This document shows, piece after piece, positions 41,002 through 49,310 of a stretch of 64,000 nucleotides of DNA. Location: NCBI GenBank assembly GCA_019421015.1, contig JAHZGC010000015.1, positions 17,773-81,772 on the forward strand, in the 5' to 3' direction. Position 1 is the stretch's first letter. Each line of letters opens with the position of its first letter. Below the pieces are notes generated by a model that had not been told where the DNA came from, did no database searches, and saw only the letters and a list, made by a program, of their open reading frames with translations. Made by a program: the position numbers and the translations under genes. Source of the DNA: Coriobacteriaceae bacterium (GTDB lineage: Bacteria; Actinomycetota; Coriobacteriia; Coriobacteriales; UMGS124).

Positions 41002-41466
41002 ATGGACGCTTCCCTCACCTGTGCCAGCGACTCCGGAGTACCGTCGACCCTGGCCCTCCTCCAGCAGTTTCGCCGCTGCGCCCACCTGCAGCGCCACACC
41101 TCGGCCCCCCACGGCGGAACGCGCATCCTGATCAAGCTCCTCACCAACGGTCCAATAACCCAGCGCGCCCTTGCCGACCTACTCGAGCGCACGCCGGCCA
41201 CCCTGAGCCAGCAGCTCGAGCCCCTGGAGCAGGCGGGCCTTATCGAGCGCGCGCCGCTCGAGACCGATCGGCGCACCATGGTCGTGCGGCTTACGGAGTC
41301 CGGCGCGACCGCCGCCCATGAGGCCCAGGCCTGGCGTCAACAGGTGGCCGACGAGCTGTTCGGGCAGCTCGACCCTCGGGACCGCCGCGACCTCCTGCGC
41401 ATCCTCGCAGACCTCGAGTCCTCCTGGCGCGCCCGGGCGGCCGGCGACGGAGAGGCCTCGCGATGA
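41002..41466 (+). CDS. MarR-family transcriptional regulator
   Basis: 154 residues; ATG 41002 with TTGGAGGACG upstream. The winged helix is clear: GTRILIKLLTNGPITQRALADLLERTPATLSQQLEPLEQAGLIERAPLETDRRTMVVRLTESGATAAHEA, with the DRR wing typical of MarR. Its stop overlaps the next gene start in ATGA. It likely represses the operon through the palindrome at 40962-40975 and is released by a drug-like ligand exported by the ABC transporter. HHLQRHTSAPHG region precedes the HTH as the dimerisation helix. Confidence 0.9.
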   Translation: MDASLTCASDSGVPSTLALLQQFRRCAHLQRHTSAPHGGTRILIKLLTNGPITQRALADLLERTPATLSQQLEPLEQAGLIERAPLETDRRTMVVRLTESGATAAHEAQAWRQQVADELFGQLDPRDRRDLLRILADLESSWRARAAGDGEASR

Positions 41467-43229
41467 GGCTCGCCTTCTCCTATCTGCGCCACCACCTGGG
41501 GCTGTACCTCGTTGCCCTGCTCTTCCTCGTGGTCGAGGCCCTGTGCGACCTCGCGCAGCCTTCGCTCATGGCCCTTGTGGTCGACCATGGCGTGCAGACG
41601 CGCGACGTGGGCACCATCCTTTCCTACGGCATCGCCATGGTCGGCGTTGCCCTGGGAGGGGCGTTGGCGGCCGTGGTTCGCAACAACGTCGCGAACCACG
41701 TGGCCCAGACCGTTGGCTACGAGATGCGCGGCGACCTGTACCGGGCGGTTCAGGCCCTCTCGGCCGAGAACATCGACCGCCTTCAGACCGCCTCCGTCAT
41801 CACGCGCATGACCAACGACGTTACGACGGTCGTGAACTTCGTGAACTCCACGATGCGCATCGCCGTCAAGATGCCCATCACCTGCATAGGCGCCGTGGCG
41901 CTCATCATCTACCAGACCCCGCGCTTCGCCCCCGTGCTCCTGGTGGTCGTGGCCGCCGTCGTGGTGCTCGTCGTTCTGAACATGCGCCTGAGCAGCCCGC
42001 GTTACCGGGGCCTCCAGCGTGCCATGGACCGGCTGAACGGCGTGAGCCGCGAGTTCCTCTCCTCGGTGTGCACGGTCAAGGCCTTCGGCGCCCAGGAGCA
42101 GGAGAGGACCCGCTTCACGGGTGCGGCCACCGCCACGGCTCAGGCGGGCATCCATGCCATGGCGCTCCCGTCGGTGCTCTCGCCCCTGGTGACCCTTGCG
42201 GTGAATCTGGGCATCGTGGTGCTCCTGTGGCTGTCTCGGGCCCAAAACGCCGACGAGATCGGTCGCCTCATGGCGTCGCTCAACTACATGACCCAGCTCG
42301 TGCAGTCGCTGGGGATGCTCAACATGGTCGTGAACTCCGCGGCGCGCTGCAACGTCTCATCCGCCCGCATCGAGGAGGTGCTCCGGGAGCAGCCAGCTCA
42401 GTCGTGGCGGCCATTGGGCGATAAGCCCGCGCAGATCCTGGGCGCCGTGGCCTTCCGCGACGTTTCGTTCACCTATGCCGGCTCCTCTCGCCCCGCCTTG
42501 GAGCAGGTGAGCTTCGAGCTGGATCCCGGGCAGACCTTGGGGATCATCGGTCCCACCGGTTCGGGCAAAACCACGCTTGCCGATCTCGTCGCCCGACTGT
42601 ACGACGCCACCGAGGGCACGGTGCTTCTTGATGGGCGCGATATCCGTTCGATTCCCGTCGAAGAGCTGCGCAAGGGGGTCTCGTTGGTTCCGCAGGCTTC
42701 GACCCTGTTTGCCGGAACGGTGGCGGAGAACCTGCGTTGGGGCGACGAGGACGCCTCGATGGCGCAGTTGCGCGAGGCGTGCCGCATCGCCCAGGCCGAC
42801 GAGTTCGTCGAGAGGCTCTCCCACGGGTACGACTCCGTGCTGGGGCAGGGGGGCGTGAACCTCTCGGGAGGCCAGCGCCAGCGTCTCTGCCTTGCAAGGG
42901 CGCTCGTGCGCCGCCCCAGGGTCCTTGTACTCGACGATTGCACGAGCGCCCTCGACGGTTCGACCGAGCGGGCCGTGCTCGAGGGGCTCCGCACTCATCT
43001 GACCCGCACCACGGTGCTTCTGGTGAGCCAGCGCATCGCCACGGTGCGCGGCGCCGACCTCGTTCTTTGCCTCGAGAACGGCCGTGTGAGCGGTCTGGGG
43101 ACCCACAACGAGCTGCTGCGTTCCTGCGACGCCTATCGGGCCATCGTCTCCTCGCAGCTCGGCTCCGACGCCCTGCCCCCCAAAGCCGCAGACCTCGATT
43201 CCCAGGAACGGGAGGCGCGCCATGGATAA
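41463..43229 (+). CDS. ABC exporter half-transporter with degenerate catalytic site
   Basis: 588 residues, six membrane spans then a nucleotide-binding domain. Walker A is GPTGSGKTTLADLV, the signature is LSGGQRQRLCLARALVRRPRV and Walker B is VLVLDDCTSALD. The residue after Walker B is Asp instead of the catalytic Glu, so this is the degenerate half of a heterodimeric exporter of the LmrCD/TM287-288 type. It overlaps marR by four bases and the second half-transporter by eight bases. The substrate is probably a hydrophobic drug or lipid-like compound, inferred from MarR control. Confidence 0.92.
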   Translation: MRLAFSYLRHHLGLYLVALLFLVVEALCDLAQPSLMALVVDHGVQTRDVGTILSYGIAMVGVALGGALAAVVRNNVANHVAQTVGYEMRGDLYRAVQALSAENIDRLQTASVITRMTNDVTTVVNFVNSTMRIAVKMPITCIGAVALIIYQTPRFAPVLLVVVAAVVVLVVLNMRLSSPRYRGLQRAMDRLNGVSREFLSSVCTVKAFGAQEQERTRFTGAATATAQAGIHAMALPSVLSPLVTLAVNLGIVVLLWLSRAQNADEIGRLMASLNYMTQLVQSLGMLNMVVNSAARCNVSSARIEEVLREQPAQSWRPLGDKPAQILGAVAFRDVSFTYAGSSRPALEQVSFELDPGQTLGIIGPTGSGKTTLADLVARLYDATEGTVLLDGRDIRSIPVEELRKGVSLVPQASTLFAGTVAENLRWGDEDASMAQLREACRIAQADEFVERLSHGYDSVLGQGGVNLSGGQRQRLCLARALVRRPRVLVLDDCTSALDGSTERAVLEGLRTHLTRTTVLLVSQRIATVRGADLVLCLENGRVSGLGTHNELLRSCDAYRAIVSSQLGSDALPPKAADLDSQEREARHG

Positions 43230-45087
43230 TAACGTTGCCGACGGCCGCCCGATGGCGGACGGCCTTCCTCCGCAAAAGCACGGCCCTGGCCCCGGTGCCC
43301 GTTTTGCGCCCCCGACCAAGGCCGCCGACGGCCGCGGTACCGTGCGGCGCCTGCTCGACCTGGCCCGCGGCCATTGGCGCCCCCTGGTCGGCGCGGCCCT
43401 GCTCTCGTGCCTGATCGCAGCCGTTTCGGTGACCGCCCCGCTCGTGATCGGCTGGGCCGTGAACCTCGTTGAGGCGGGCGACCCCATAGGTGTTGCGGCC
43501 CTGGTCCTCACGGCGCTCTACGTGGGCAACGCCCTCACGAACATGGCCCAGGGGCTGCTCATGAACACGGTTGGCCAGCGCATCGTTCTCGACGCCCGGC
43601 TTATGCTGTTCAACGCCATGGAGCGGCTGCCCCTGTCGTTTTTTGACCGCCACCGCCACGGCGACCTCATGAGCCGCATCACCAACGACGTCGACAACAT
43701 CTCGAGCACCATCTCCGCCTCTCTGGCCGAGCTCATGGTGCTTGCCATAACCATCGTGGGCATGCTGGTCGCCATGGTGAGCCTGAGCCTGCCGCTGACC
43801 CTGATCGCCCTTGTAGCGGTGGGGTTCATCTTCTGGTTCACGGGGTTTCTCACCCGTCATACGAGGCCTTTGTTTTTGGAGCAGCAGCGCGCGTTGGGTG
43901 AGCTGAATGCCCAGATAGAGGAGGGCATCGGCGGCTTGGTCCTGGTAAAGGTCTTTGGGCGCGAGGCGCGCATGACCGAGCGCTTTGAGGGTCTCAACGC
44001 TTCCTATGCCTCGGTGGCCACGCGGGCCCAGATCTGGTCGGGCTACCTCATGCCCATCACGGGGGTCGTGAACAACCTCACCTACGTGGGGGTGGCCGTC
44101 GCCGGCGGCGTCATGGCCGCCCGGGGCGCCGTGGACGTGGGCCTGGTGACGAGCTTCCTGCTCTATGCTAAGCAGTTCACCCGGCCCTTTGTGAACATCG
44201 CGAGCATCTACAACACGCTGCAGTCGGCCCTTGCCGGCGCGGAGCGCGTGTTCCAGGTCGTCGACGAGACCCCTGAGCCCGAGGACACCCCCGACGCCCT
44301 GCCCCTTGAGGACCCCCGTGGCCATGTGGTCCTGGACCATGTGACCTTTGGCTACGACCCTGACCACCCGGTCCTCAAAGACGTGTCCCTCGACATCCCC
44401 GCGGGGACCCGCGTTGCCGTGGTGGGCGAGACGGGCTCGGGCAAGACGACCCTTGTGAACCTGCTGGCGCGTTTTTACGACGTAGACAGCGGGTCGGTGC
44501 TCATCGACGGCCACGACGTGCGTGACTATCGCCTCGACGACGTGCGGGCCGCCTTTGGGACCGTGCTCCAGGAGGGGACCCTTGCCACGGCGAGCGTCTA
44601 CGAGAACGTGGCCTATGGGTCGGTCGCCCGTGGTGGGGATGGGGCGGAAGGGGAGACGTCGCTCGACCCCGAGACGAAAAAGGCCGTTGAGCGGGCCGTG
44701 CGCGCCGTGGGCGCCGACGGCTTTGTGGAGCGGCTTCCCCAGGGATACGACACGGTGCTCGATCAGGGCGGAGCCCAGCTGAGCCAGGGGGAGCGCCAGC
44801 AGCTGACCATCGCCCGCGCCGTGATGGCCAACGCCCCCATCCTCATCCTCGACGAGGCCACGAGCTCGGTCGATACCGTTACCGAGCAGCGCATCCGCCG
44901 GGCGATTCTCGACCTTTCCAGCGATCGGACTTCGATCGTCATCGCCCACCGGCTTTCGACCGTGCGCGACTCCGACCTCATCGTCGTCCTCGACAACGGC
45001 CGCATCGTCGAGCAGGGGACCCACGACGAGCTTGTGGCCCAAGGCGGCCGCTACGCCGCGATGTGGAAGGCCCAGACGGGGGAGTAA
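43222..45087 (+). CDS. ABC exporter half-transporter, catalytically canonical partner
   Basis: 621 residues; ATG 43222 overlaps the upstream gene by eight bases. A ~45-residue polar leader precedes six membrane spans. The nucleotide-binding domain has Walker A GETGSGKTTLVNLL, signature LSQGERQQLTIARAVMANAP and Walker B ILILDEATSSVD with the catalytic Glu, and HRLSTVRDSD. An insertion of ~20 residues (ARGGDGAEGETSLDPETKK) lies between the Q-loop and signature. With the 41463 product it forms a heterodimer with one working ATP site. A hairpin terminator follows at 45095. Confidence 0.92.
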   Translation: MDNNVADGRPMADGLPPQKHGPGPGARFAPPTKAADGRGTVRRLLDLARGHWRPLVGAALLSCLIAAVSVTAPLVIGWAVNLVEAGDPIGVAALVLTALYVGNALTNMAQGLLMNTVGQRIVLDARLMLFNAMERLPLSFFDRHRHGDLMSRITNDVDNISSTISASLAELMVLAITIVGMLVAMVSLSLPLTLIALVAVGFIFWFTGFLTRHTRPLFLEQQRALGELNAQIEEGIGGLVLVKVFGREARMTERFEGLNASYASVATRAQIWSGYLMPITGVVNNLTYVGVAVAGGVMAARGAVDVGLVTSFLLYAKQFTRPFVNIASIYNTLQSALAGAERVFQVVDETPEPEDTPDALPLEDPRGHVVLDHVTFGYDPDHPVLKDVSLDIPAGTRVAVVGETGSGKTTLVNLLARFYDVDSGSVLIDGHDVRDYRLDDVRAAFGTVLQEGTLATASVYENVAYGSVARGGDGAEGETSLDPETKKAVERAVRAVGADGFVERLPQGYDTVLDQGGAQLSQGERQQLTIARAVMANAPILILDEATSSVDTVTEQRIRRAILDLSSDRTSIVIAHRLSTVRDSDLIVVLDNGRIVEQGTHDELVAQGGRYAAMWKAQTGE

Positions 45088-45094
45088 ACCAAAA

Positions 45095-45121
45095 AGCCCG
45101 ACCCCACCGTGGGGCCGGGCT
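45095..45121. terminator. Bidirectional hairpin terminator
   Basis: AGCCCGACCCCA pairs with TGGGGCCGGGCT around CCG. On the minus strand a TTTTTGG tract follows, ending the desulfoferrodoxin transcript; on the plus strand it follows the ABC operon by seven bases. Confidence 0.75.
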
Positions 45122-45167
45122 CCAAAGGCGTCCCCGCAATTTGGCGAGACGGACACCCGATAAAAAG

Positions 45168-45251
45168 AGAATCCCCGCTCGCAAGGCGCGCGAGGGTGAT
45201 GCGTACTGGACGTACGTGAGCCCTCGCGGAACGCGGCGAGACGGCAATCTC
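45168..45251. repeat. Palindromic intergenic repeat, copy 4
   Basis: The inner stem GCGAGGG/CCCTCGC and core ATGCGTACTGGACGTACGTG are perfect; the outer stem is imperfect. GGCGAGACGG, the right outer arm, is duplicated at 45143-45152 just before the element, suggesting a rearrangement. It lies in the 3' region of the desulfoferrodoxin gene. Confidence 0.75.
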
Positions 45252-45259
45252 AACAAACT

Positions 45260-45637
45260 TTAGAAGTCGGCTTTCCAGAGGCCGTGGAGATTGCAGTACG
45301 CATACACCACACCGTGCTCGGTGCCGTGGAAGTCGGTCTCGGGCTTCTCGCCGGGCGACAGGTAGTGCAGCTCGAGACGGCCGCCGTTGGCCAGGCAGAT
45401 CCACTCGATGTAGTGCTCCTCGAGCATGGGGTGGGGGACCGAGCCCACCTGGACGTGGGTCACATGGCCGTTGTTGGTCTGAGTGACCACGGGCACGTGC
45501 TTCTCAGTGGCGGCGTCGGTGGAGTCGGCTACGAGCAGCTCCATGGGCTCGCCGCAGCAGACCGGGTTCACGTTGGCGTCGTGGACCATGAGCACGATGT
45601 TGCCGCAGTGGTTGCAGCGGTAGAACTTGACTTCCAT
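45260..45637 (-). CDS. dfx: Desulfoferrodoxin (superoxide reductase)
   Basis: 125 residues; ATG 45637 with GGAAAGGGGTATCCC upstream. The N-terminal desulforedoxin iron centre uses Cys8, Cys11, Cys27 and Cys28 (CNHC...CC). The superoxide reductase iron site uses His47 in EKHVP, His69 and His75 (HPMLEEHYIEWI), and Cys115/His118 in CNLHGLW. All expected ligands are present. It reduces superoxide to peroxide in the cytoplasm using electrons from rubredoxin-like donors, an oxygen defence of anaerobes. Monocistronic; the upstream 300-base gap holds its promoter and the divergent dtd promoter. Confidence 0.96.
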   Translation of the reverse strand: MEVKFYRCNHCGNIVLMVHDANVNPVCCGEPMELLVADSTDAATEKHVPVVTQTNNGHVTHVQVGSVPHPMLEEHYIEWICLANGGRLELHYLSPGEKPETDFHGTEHGVVYAYCNLHGLWKADF

Positions 45638-45785
45638 GGGATACCCCTTTCCTTTCTAAAACAGTGCGTCGAAACGGTTTGGTGCGCCGCCGAAACATCG
45701 AGGCCCTGCGGCGTGCCATCTTTCGTCTCCTTGTTCCCAACCGTGCTTTTGCCATGCACGGGACGGGGCCGATCACACAATCCGC

Positions 45786-45791
45786 TATGAT
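45786..45791 (+). promoter_or_regulatory. Candidate -10 of dtd
   Basis: TATGAT lies 148 bases upstream of dtd, in the 301-base gap 45638-45938. If used, the transcript leader would contain the whole palindromic repeat at 45816-45924, making that hairpin part of the dtd 5' UTR. Confidence 0.35.
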
Positions 45792-45815
45792 TTGGCCCGC
45801 ATCGGCCCAGGCGAA

Positions 45816-45924
45816 TCTATAGCAATCCACAGAATGGGTGGACAAGGCGCGCGAGGGCGCGGTGTGCTTAGGCACATAAGCCCGAGCGCAAGGAAGTATC
45901 GGCAATTCTGTGGATTGCTATAGA
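45816..45924. repeat. Palindromic intergenic repeat, copy 5
   Basis: The 20-base arm TCTATAGCAATCCACAGAAT (45816-45835) is perfectly complementary to 45905-45924. The core CAAGGCGCGCGAGGGCGCGG, TGTGC-TTAG-GCACA and AAGCCCGAGCG matches copy 3. It ends 14 bases before the dtd start. Confidence 0.85.
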
Positions 45925-45938
45925 CGCGGGAGGTTTTT

Positions 45939-46385
45939 GTGCGCGCACTTATCCAACGGGTCGAAGAGGCCCAGGTCGCTGTCGACGGTGGGGTTGTAGG
46001 CTCCATCGGGCGGGGGTTGCTCATTCTGCTCGGCGTGGGCCAGACCGACGGGCGCCCCGAGGTGGACCGCTTGTGGGAGAAGACCCGCAAGCTGCGGATC
46101 TTCGAGGACGCCGCCGGCAAGACGAACCTGTCGCTGGCAGACGTTGGCGGCCAGGTGCTCGTGGTGAGCCAGTTCACGCTCTACGCAGACTGCCGTCACG
46201 GCAACCGTCCCTCGTTTACGGCGGCCGGTGCGCCCGCGATCGCCGAGGAGCTGTACGGGTATTTTTGCAGCCTGGTGGAGCGCGACCTCGGAACGGTGGC
46301 CACCGGTGTGTTCGGGGCCGACATGAAGGTGTCGCTCGTGAACGACGGTCCGTTTACGGTATGGCTCGACACCGACGAGCTGTAA
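45939..46385 (+). CDS. dtd: D-aminoacyl-tRNA deacylase
   Basis: 148 residues; GTG 45939 with CGGGAGG upstream. The N-terminus MRALIQRVEEAQVAVDGGVVGSIGRGLLILLGV and the catalytic SQFTLYADCRHGNRPSF motif, plus the GVFGADMKVSLVNDGPFTVWLDT end, are diagnostic. It hydrolyses D-aminoacyl-tRNAs to keep translation chirally correct. A large palindromic repeat sits directly before the gene. Confidence 0.96.
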   Translation: MRALIQRVEEAQVAVDGGVVGSIGRGLLILLGVGQTDGRPEVDRLWEKTRKLRIFEDAAGKTNLSLADVGGQVLVVSQFTLYADCRHGNRPSFTAAGAPAIAEELYGYFCSLVERDLGTVATGVFGADMKVSLVNDGPFTVWLDTDEL

Positions 46386-46433
46386 TCCTCTTCGACCATG
46401 GCGACCGTTGACATCACAACTAAGGAGTGCCCC

Positions 46434-47036
46434 ATGCCCCATGACGCGCGTGACCCTTTGCCTGTCTCTTTGCGTGTCGCCCGGGTCGAGGACGCCCCGG
46501 CACTCGCAGCTATCTACCACCCCTACGTCACCGACACCGCCATCACCTTTGAGGTGGAGCCTCCCGACGCCGCCGAATTTGCCCGGCGCATAGCGCACAC
46601 GCTCGAGAAATACCCCTACCTGGTGGCGGAGGACCCTGTGACGGGCGAGTTGCTGGGCTATGCCTACACCGGGGCGTTCAAGGGGCGGGCGGCCTACGAC
46701 TGGTCGGTCGAGACGTCCATCTACGTTGCACAGGGTGCGCGCGGCCGGCAGGTGGGTGCGAGGCTGCACCGCGGCCTGGTTGAGGCGAGCCGGCTGCAGG
46801 GCGTCACCAACCTCGAGGCCTGCATCGCCTACCCCGACGAAGGCGGCTCGGTCGGCTTCCATGATCGGCAGGGCTACCGTATGGTGGGGCGGTTCGACGC
46901 CTGCGCCTACAAGCTGGGGCGCTGGTGGGACATGGTATGGATGGAGCTCCACATCGCCGAGCACCTGGATGCCCCGGCTCCGCTGCGACTGTTTTCAGAG
47001 GTGCGCAGGGGGTTTGAGGCGACCTTGGGCCGGTGA
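46434..47036 (+). CDS. GNAT acetyltransferase (phosphinothricin N-acetyltransferase-like)
   Basis: 200 residues; ATG 46434 with TAAGGAGTGCCCC, so an earlier in-frame ATG at 46398 is rejected. Family features are VARVEDAPALAAIYHPYVTDTAITFEVEPPDAAEFARRI, the LLGYAYTGAFKGRAAYDWSVETSIYV core strand and the acetyl-CoA loop GARGRQVGARLHRGLVE, with the HDRQGYRMVGRFDACAYKLGRWWDMVWMEL ending. It probably acetylates small amines. It follows dtd by 48 bases and may share its transcript. Confidence 0.88.
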   Translation: MPHDARDPLPVSLRVARVEDAPALAAIYHPYVTDTAITFEVEPPDAAEFARRIAHTLEKYPYLVAEDPVTGELLGYAYTGAFKGRAAYDWSVETSIYVAQGARGRQVGARLHRGLVEASRLQGVTNLEACIAYPDEGGSVGFHDRQGYRMVGRFDACAYKLGRWWDMVWMELHIAEHLDAPAPLRLFSEVRRGFEATLGR

Positions 47037-47125
47037 CGTGCGGGCAGAAATCCGAACTTTGCGACTCGGTCAGGGGTGCCTGTGGCAGGCAACCTGCGGG
47101 CCCCACGGTGCCCCTGGCCACCAAA

Positions 47126-47155
47126 AAGCCCGGGCGCGTGTGGGCGTCCGGGCTT
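47126..47155 (-). terminator. Terminator of the murI-rdgB transcript
   Basis: AAGCCCGGGCG (47126-47136) pairs with CGTCCGGGCTT (47145-47155); on the minus strand TTTTTGG follows. It is about 90 bases after the rdgB stop. Confidence 0.75.
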
Positions 47156-47246
47156 GGACAAAGTGACTTCCTTACGGGCAGCGCTTCCTTGCGGGCGCGC
47201 TTTTCTGCGCCTCGGCCTTCGCACGCGCCGGTCTTTGCGCGCGTCC

Positions 47247-47909
47247 CTACTCCTTCGACCCTTGAGCCTGCAGCTTGCGCAGCTTCTCGGCGAGCTCCTC
47301 GGCAGCGTGGCGGCGGTGGGAGATGGCGTTCTTCTGCTCCTCGGTCAGCTCGGCCATGGTCTTGCCCGGGGCGTCGTCGGGCCAGAACAGCGGGTCGTAC
47401 CCAAAGCCGTTCTCGCCGTGGGGCTCGCGGCCGATCCGGCCCTCGCAGAAGCCGACGGCGCTCGTACTGATCTGGTTCGAGACAAAGGCGAGGCTGCAGA
47501 CGAAGCGGGCGGTGCGGTCGATGTCGGCGACGTCTTTCATGGCTTCGAGCAGCTTTGCGTTGTTCGCCGCGTCGTCGCCGTGGACCCCGGCATAGCGGGC
47601 GGAGTGGACGCCGGGTGCGCCGTCGAGGGCGTCGACCATGAGGCCCGAGTCGTCGGCGATGACCGGCATCATGGTGAGGTTGTGGATGGCCTCGGCCTTG
47701 ATGAAGGCGTTCTCCTCAAAGGTGCTCCCCGTCTCCTCGGGGACCGGGAAGCCGCCGATCTCACGCATCGGCTTGAAGTCCATGCCGGGAAGCACGTCCG
47801 AGAGGATGTCGCGGATCTCGGCCACCTTGTGGTCGTTGTTGCTGGCGATGACCACTACGCGGCGGCTCGCTTCTTCGGGCGTGAACAGGTTGTCATAGGA
47901 ATCGGACAT
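47247..47909 (-). CDS. rdgB: RdgB/HAM1 non-canonical purine NTP pyrophosphatase
   Basis: 220 residues; ATG 47909 directly after GGAGGCACACC, so a longer upstream frame is rejected. Diagnostic motifs are VVIASNNDHKVAEIRDIL, FKPMREIGGFPVPEETGSTFEENA and ADDSGLMVDALDGAPGVHSARYAG, then the FGYDPLFW and HRRHAAEELAEKL endings. It hydrolyses dITP, XTP and related nucleotides to keep them out of nucleic acids. It follows murI on the same strand with a 185-base gap, a common pairing in Gram-positive genomes. Confidence 0.96.
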   Translation of the reverse strand: MSDSYDNLFTPEEASRRVVVIASNNDHKVAEIRDILSDVLPGMDFKPMREIGGFPVPEETGSTFEENAFIKAEAIHNLTMMPVIADDSGLMVDALDGAPGVHSARYAGVHGDDAANNAKLLEAMKDVADIDRTARFVCSLAFVSNQISTSAVGFCEGRIGREPHGENGFGYDPLFWPDDAPGKTMAELTEEQKNAISHRRHAAEELAEKLRKLQAQGSKE

Positions 47910-48094
47910 GGTGTGCCTCCCCAATCGTTTTCGGGCCCGCGGGGGTCCGTGCCATCGGCTGCCTATGCGGGTGAAAAACCTTTCGCAGCGTCTTTCATCC
48001 ATCTACCCAAGTTGACAGTACGTCATGCAAGACCGGGCGGCCTTTGGCCCGAGCAGAGAAGCCCAACAGAACCTCCACGTCGCGTTGCGGCTGG

Positions 48095-49039
48095 TCAGGG
48101 CCGGGCAAGTTCTTCGAGTTCCTCGAGGTCGATGCGCTCGATGCTTGCGAGGGGACGCCCAAAGATGAACTGCCCTGCAGCCGCAAAGGTTGTGATGTCG
48201 TCGCCGGTGGTGGCAAAACGGTGCCGCACGAGGCTGCCTGGGCGGGCGAGCTGGTTGCGGCGGGCCAAGGTCTGGGCCACCTCGCGGGTGGTTTCCTCGG
48301 CTGAGCTCACGATGCTCACCTCACGACCCAGCACGGAGCGGATGGCGGGGGTGAGCAGCGGGAAGTGCGTGCAACCCAGCACGAGGGTGTCGATGCCCGA
48401 CCCCTTGAGGGGGGCGAGGTCCTCATGGACCACCTCAAGGACCTCGTCGGTCATGAACACGCTGTGGTTGCGGCGCCAGTCCTCGTGAAGGTGGCGCCCC
48501 GTGGCGAGCTCGGACTCCACGAGGGGCACGAAGCGCGGGGTTGCCAGCGAGCGAACGTGCACGCCGGCATCCATACGGTGGATGGCACGGGCATAGGCGT
48601 CGCTTTCGATGGTGAGCGGCGTGGCGATGACGCCGACGCGCCTCGTGACGCTGGCTTGGATCGCCGCGCGGGCCCCGGGCACGATGACGCCGATCACCGG
48701 CACGTCGAAGGTGCGCTGGGCGAGCGGCAGGGCTGCGGCGGTCGCGGTGTTGCAGGCGATGACGATGAGCTTGACCGAGCGTTGGGCGAACCAAAGGCCG
48801 ATCTGCCGCACGAACTCCCGGATCTCGCTCGGCTCGCGCACGCCGTAAGGACAGCGCTTGGTGTCGCCCACATAATAGATGGACTCGTCGGGCAGGGTGG
48901 CGGCGATGCTGCGCGCCACGGTGAGGCCGCCCATGCCCGAATCAAAGATGCCGATCGGCGCGTTCTGGGGAGAGCCGGGCTGGGTCTGCCACGCGGTCCG
49001 CCCGGGCGTGGGGTCTTCGGCTAACGGGGACGACGCCAT
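48095..49039 (-). CDS. murI: Glutamate racemase
   Basis: 314 residues; ATG 49039 with GAAAGGCAGG upstream. The racemase motifs are IGIFDSGMGGLTVARSI near the start, ACNTATAAAL (catalytic Cys) and LGCTHFPLLTPAI (second catalytic Cys), with VPVIGVIVPGARAAI between them. It makes D-glutamate for peptidoglycan in the cytoplasm. A ~25-residue N-terminal extension rich in Pro/Ser precedes the core. It is divergent from the LCP gene at 49311, another cell-wall gene. Confidence 0.96.
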   Translation of the reverse strand: MASSPLAEDPTPGRTAWQTQPGSPQNAPIGIFDSGMGGLTVARSIAATLPDESIYYVGDTKRCPYGVREPSEIREFVRQIGLWFAQRSVKLIVIACNTATAAALPLAQRTFDVPVIGVIVPGARAAIQASVTRRVGVIATPLTIESDAYARAIHRMDAGVHVRSLATPRFVPLVESELATGRHLHEDWRRNHSVFMTDEVLEVVHEDLAPLKGSGIDTLVLGCTHFPLLTPAIRSVLGREVSIVSSAEETTREVAQTLARRNQLARPGSLVRHRFATTGDDITTFAAAGQFIFGRPLASIERIDLEELEELARP

Positions 49040-49310
49040 GGCCTGCCTTTCATACGGTGACTCCCGCAGGACGGCTCGCTTGAGGGGCCGCCGTTGGGGC
49101 GCGCAACGCGCGGGTGCCATTGTAGCCCCAAACTTACAGGGGAGCGCAATGTCTTGGGAGATTGCCTGAAACGCCCGCAGCACTGTCGTGACGGCCGTTC
49201 CCGTCGTAAAATCTAGCAAGAGCTGCACGAGACCGCCTCCGACGCGGTCGACCATTGCATAGTAGGGCGCCGTCCCCACCTGTGGCCGGCGTCTGTGAGG
49301 AGTTTATAGA

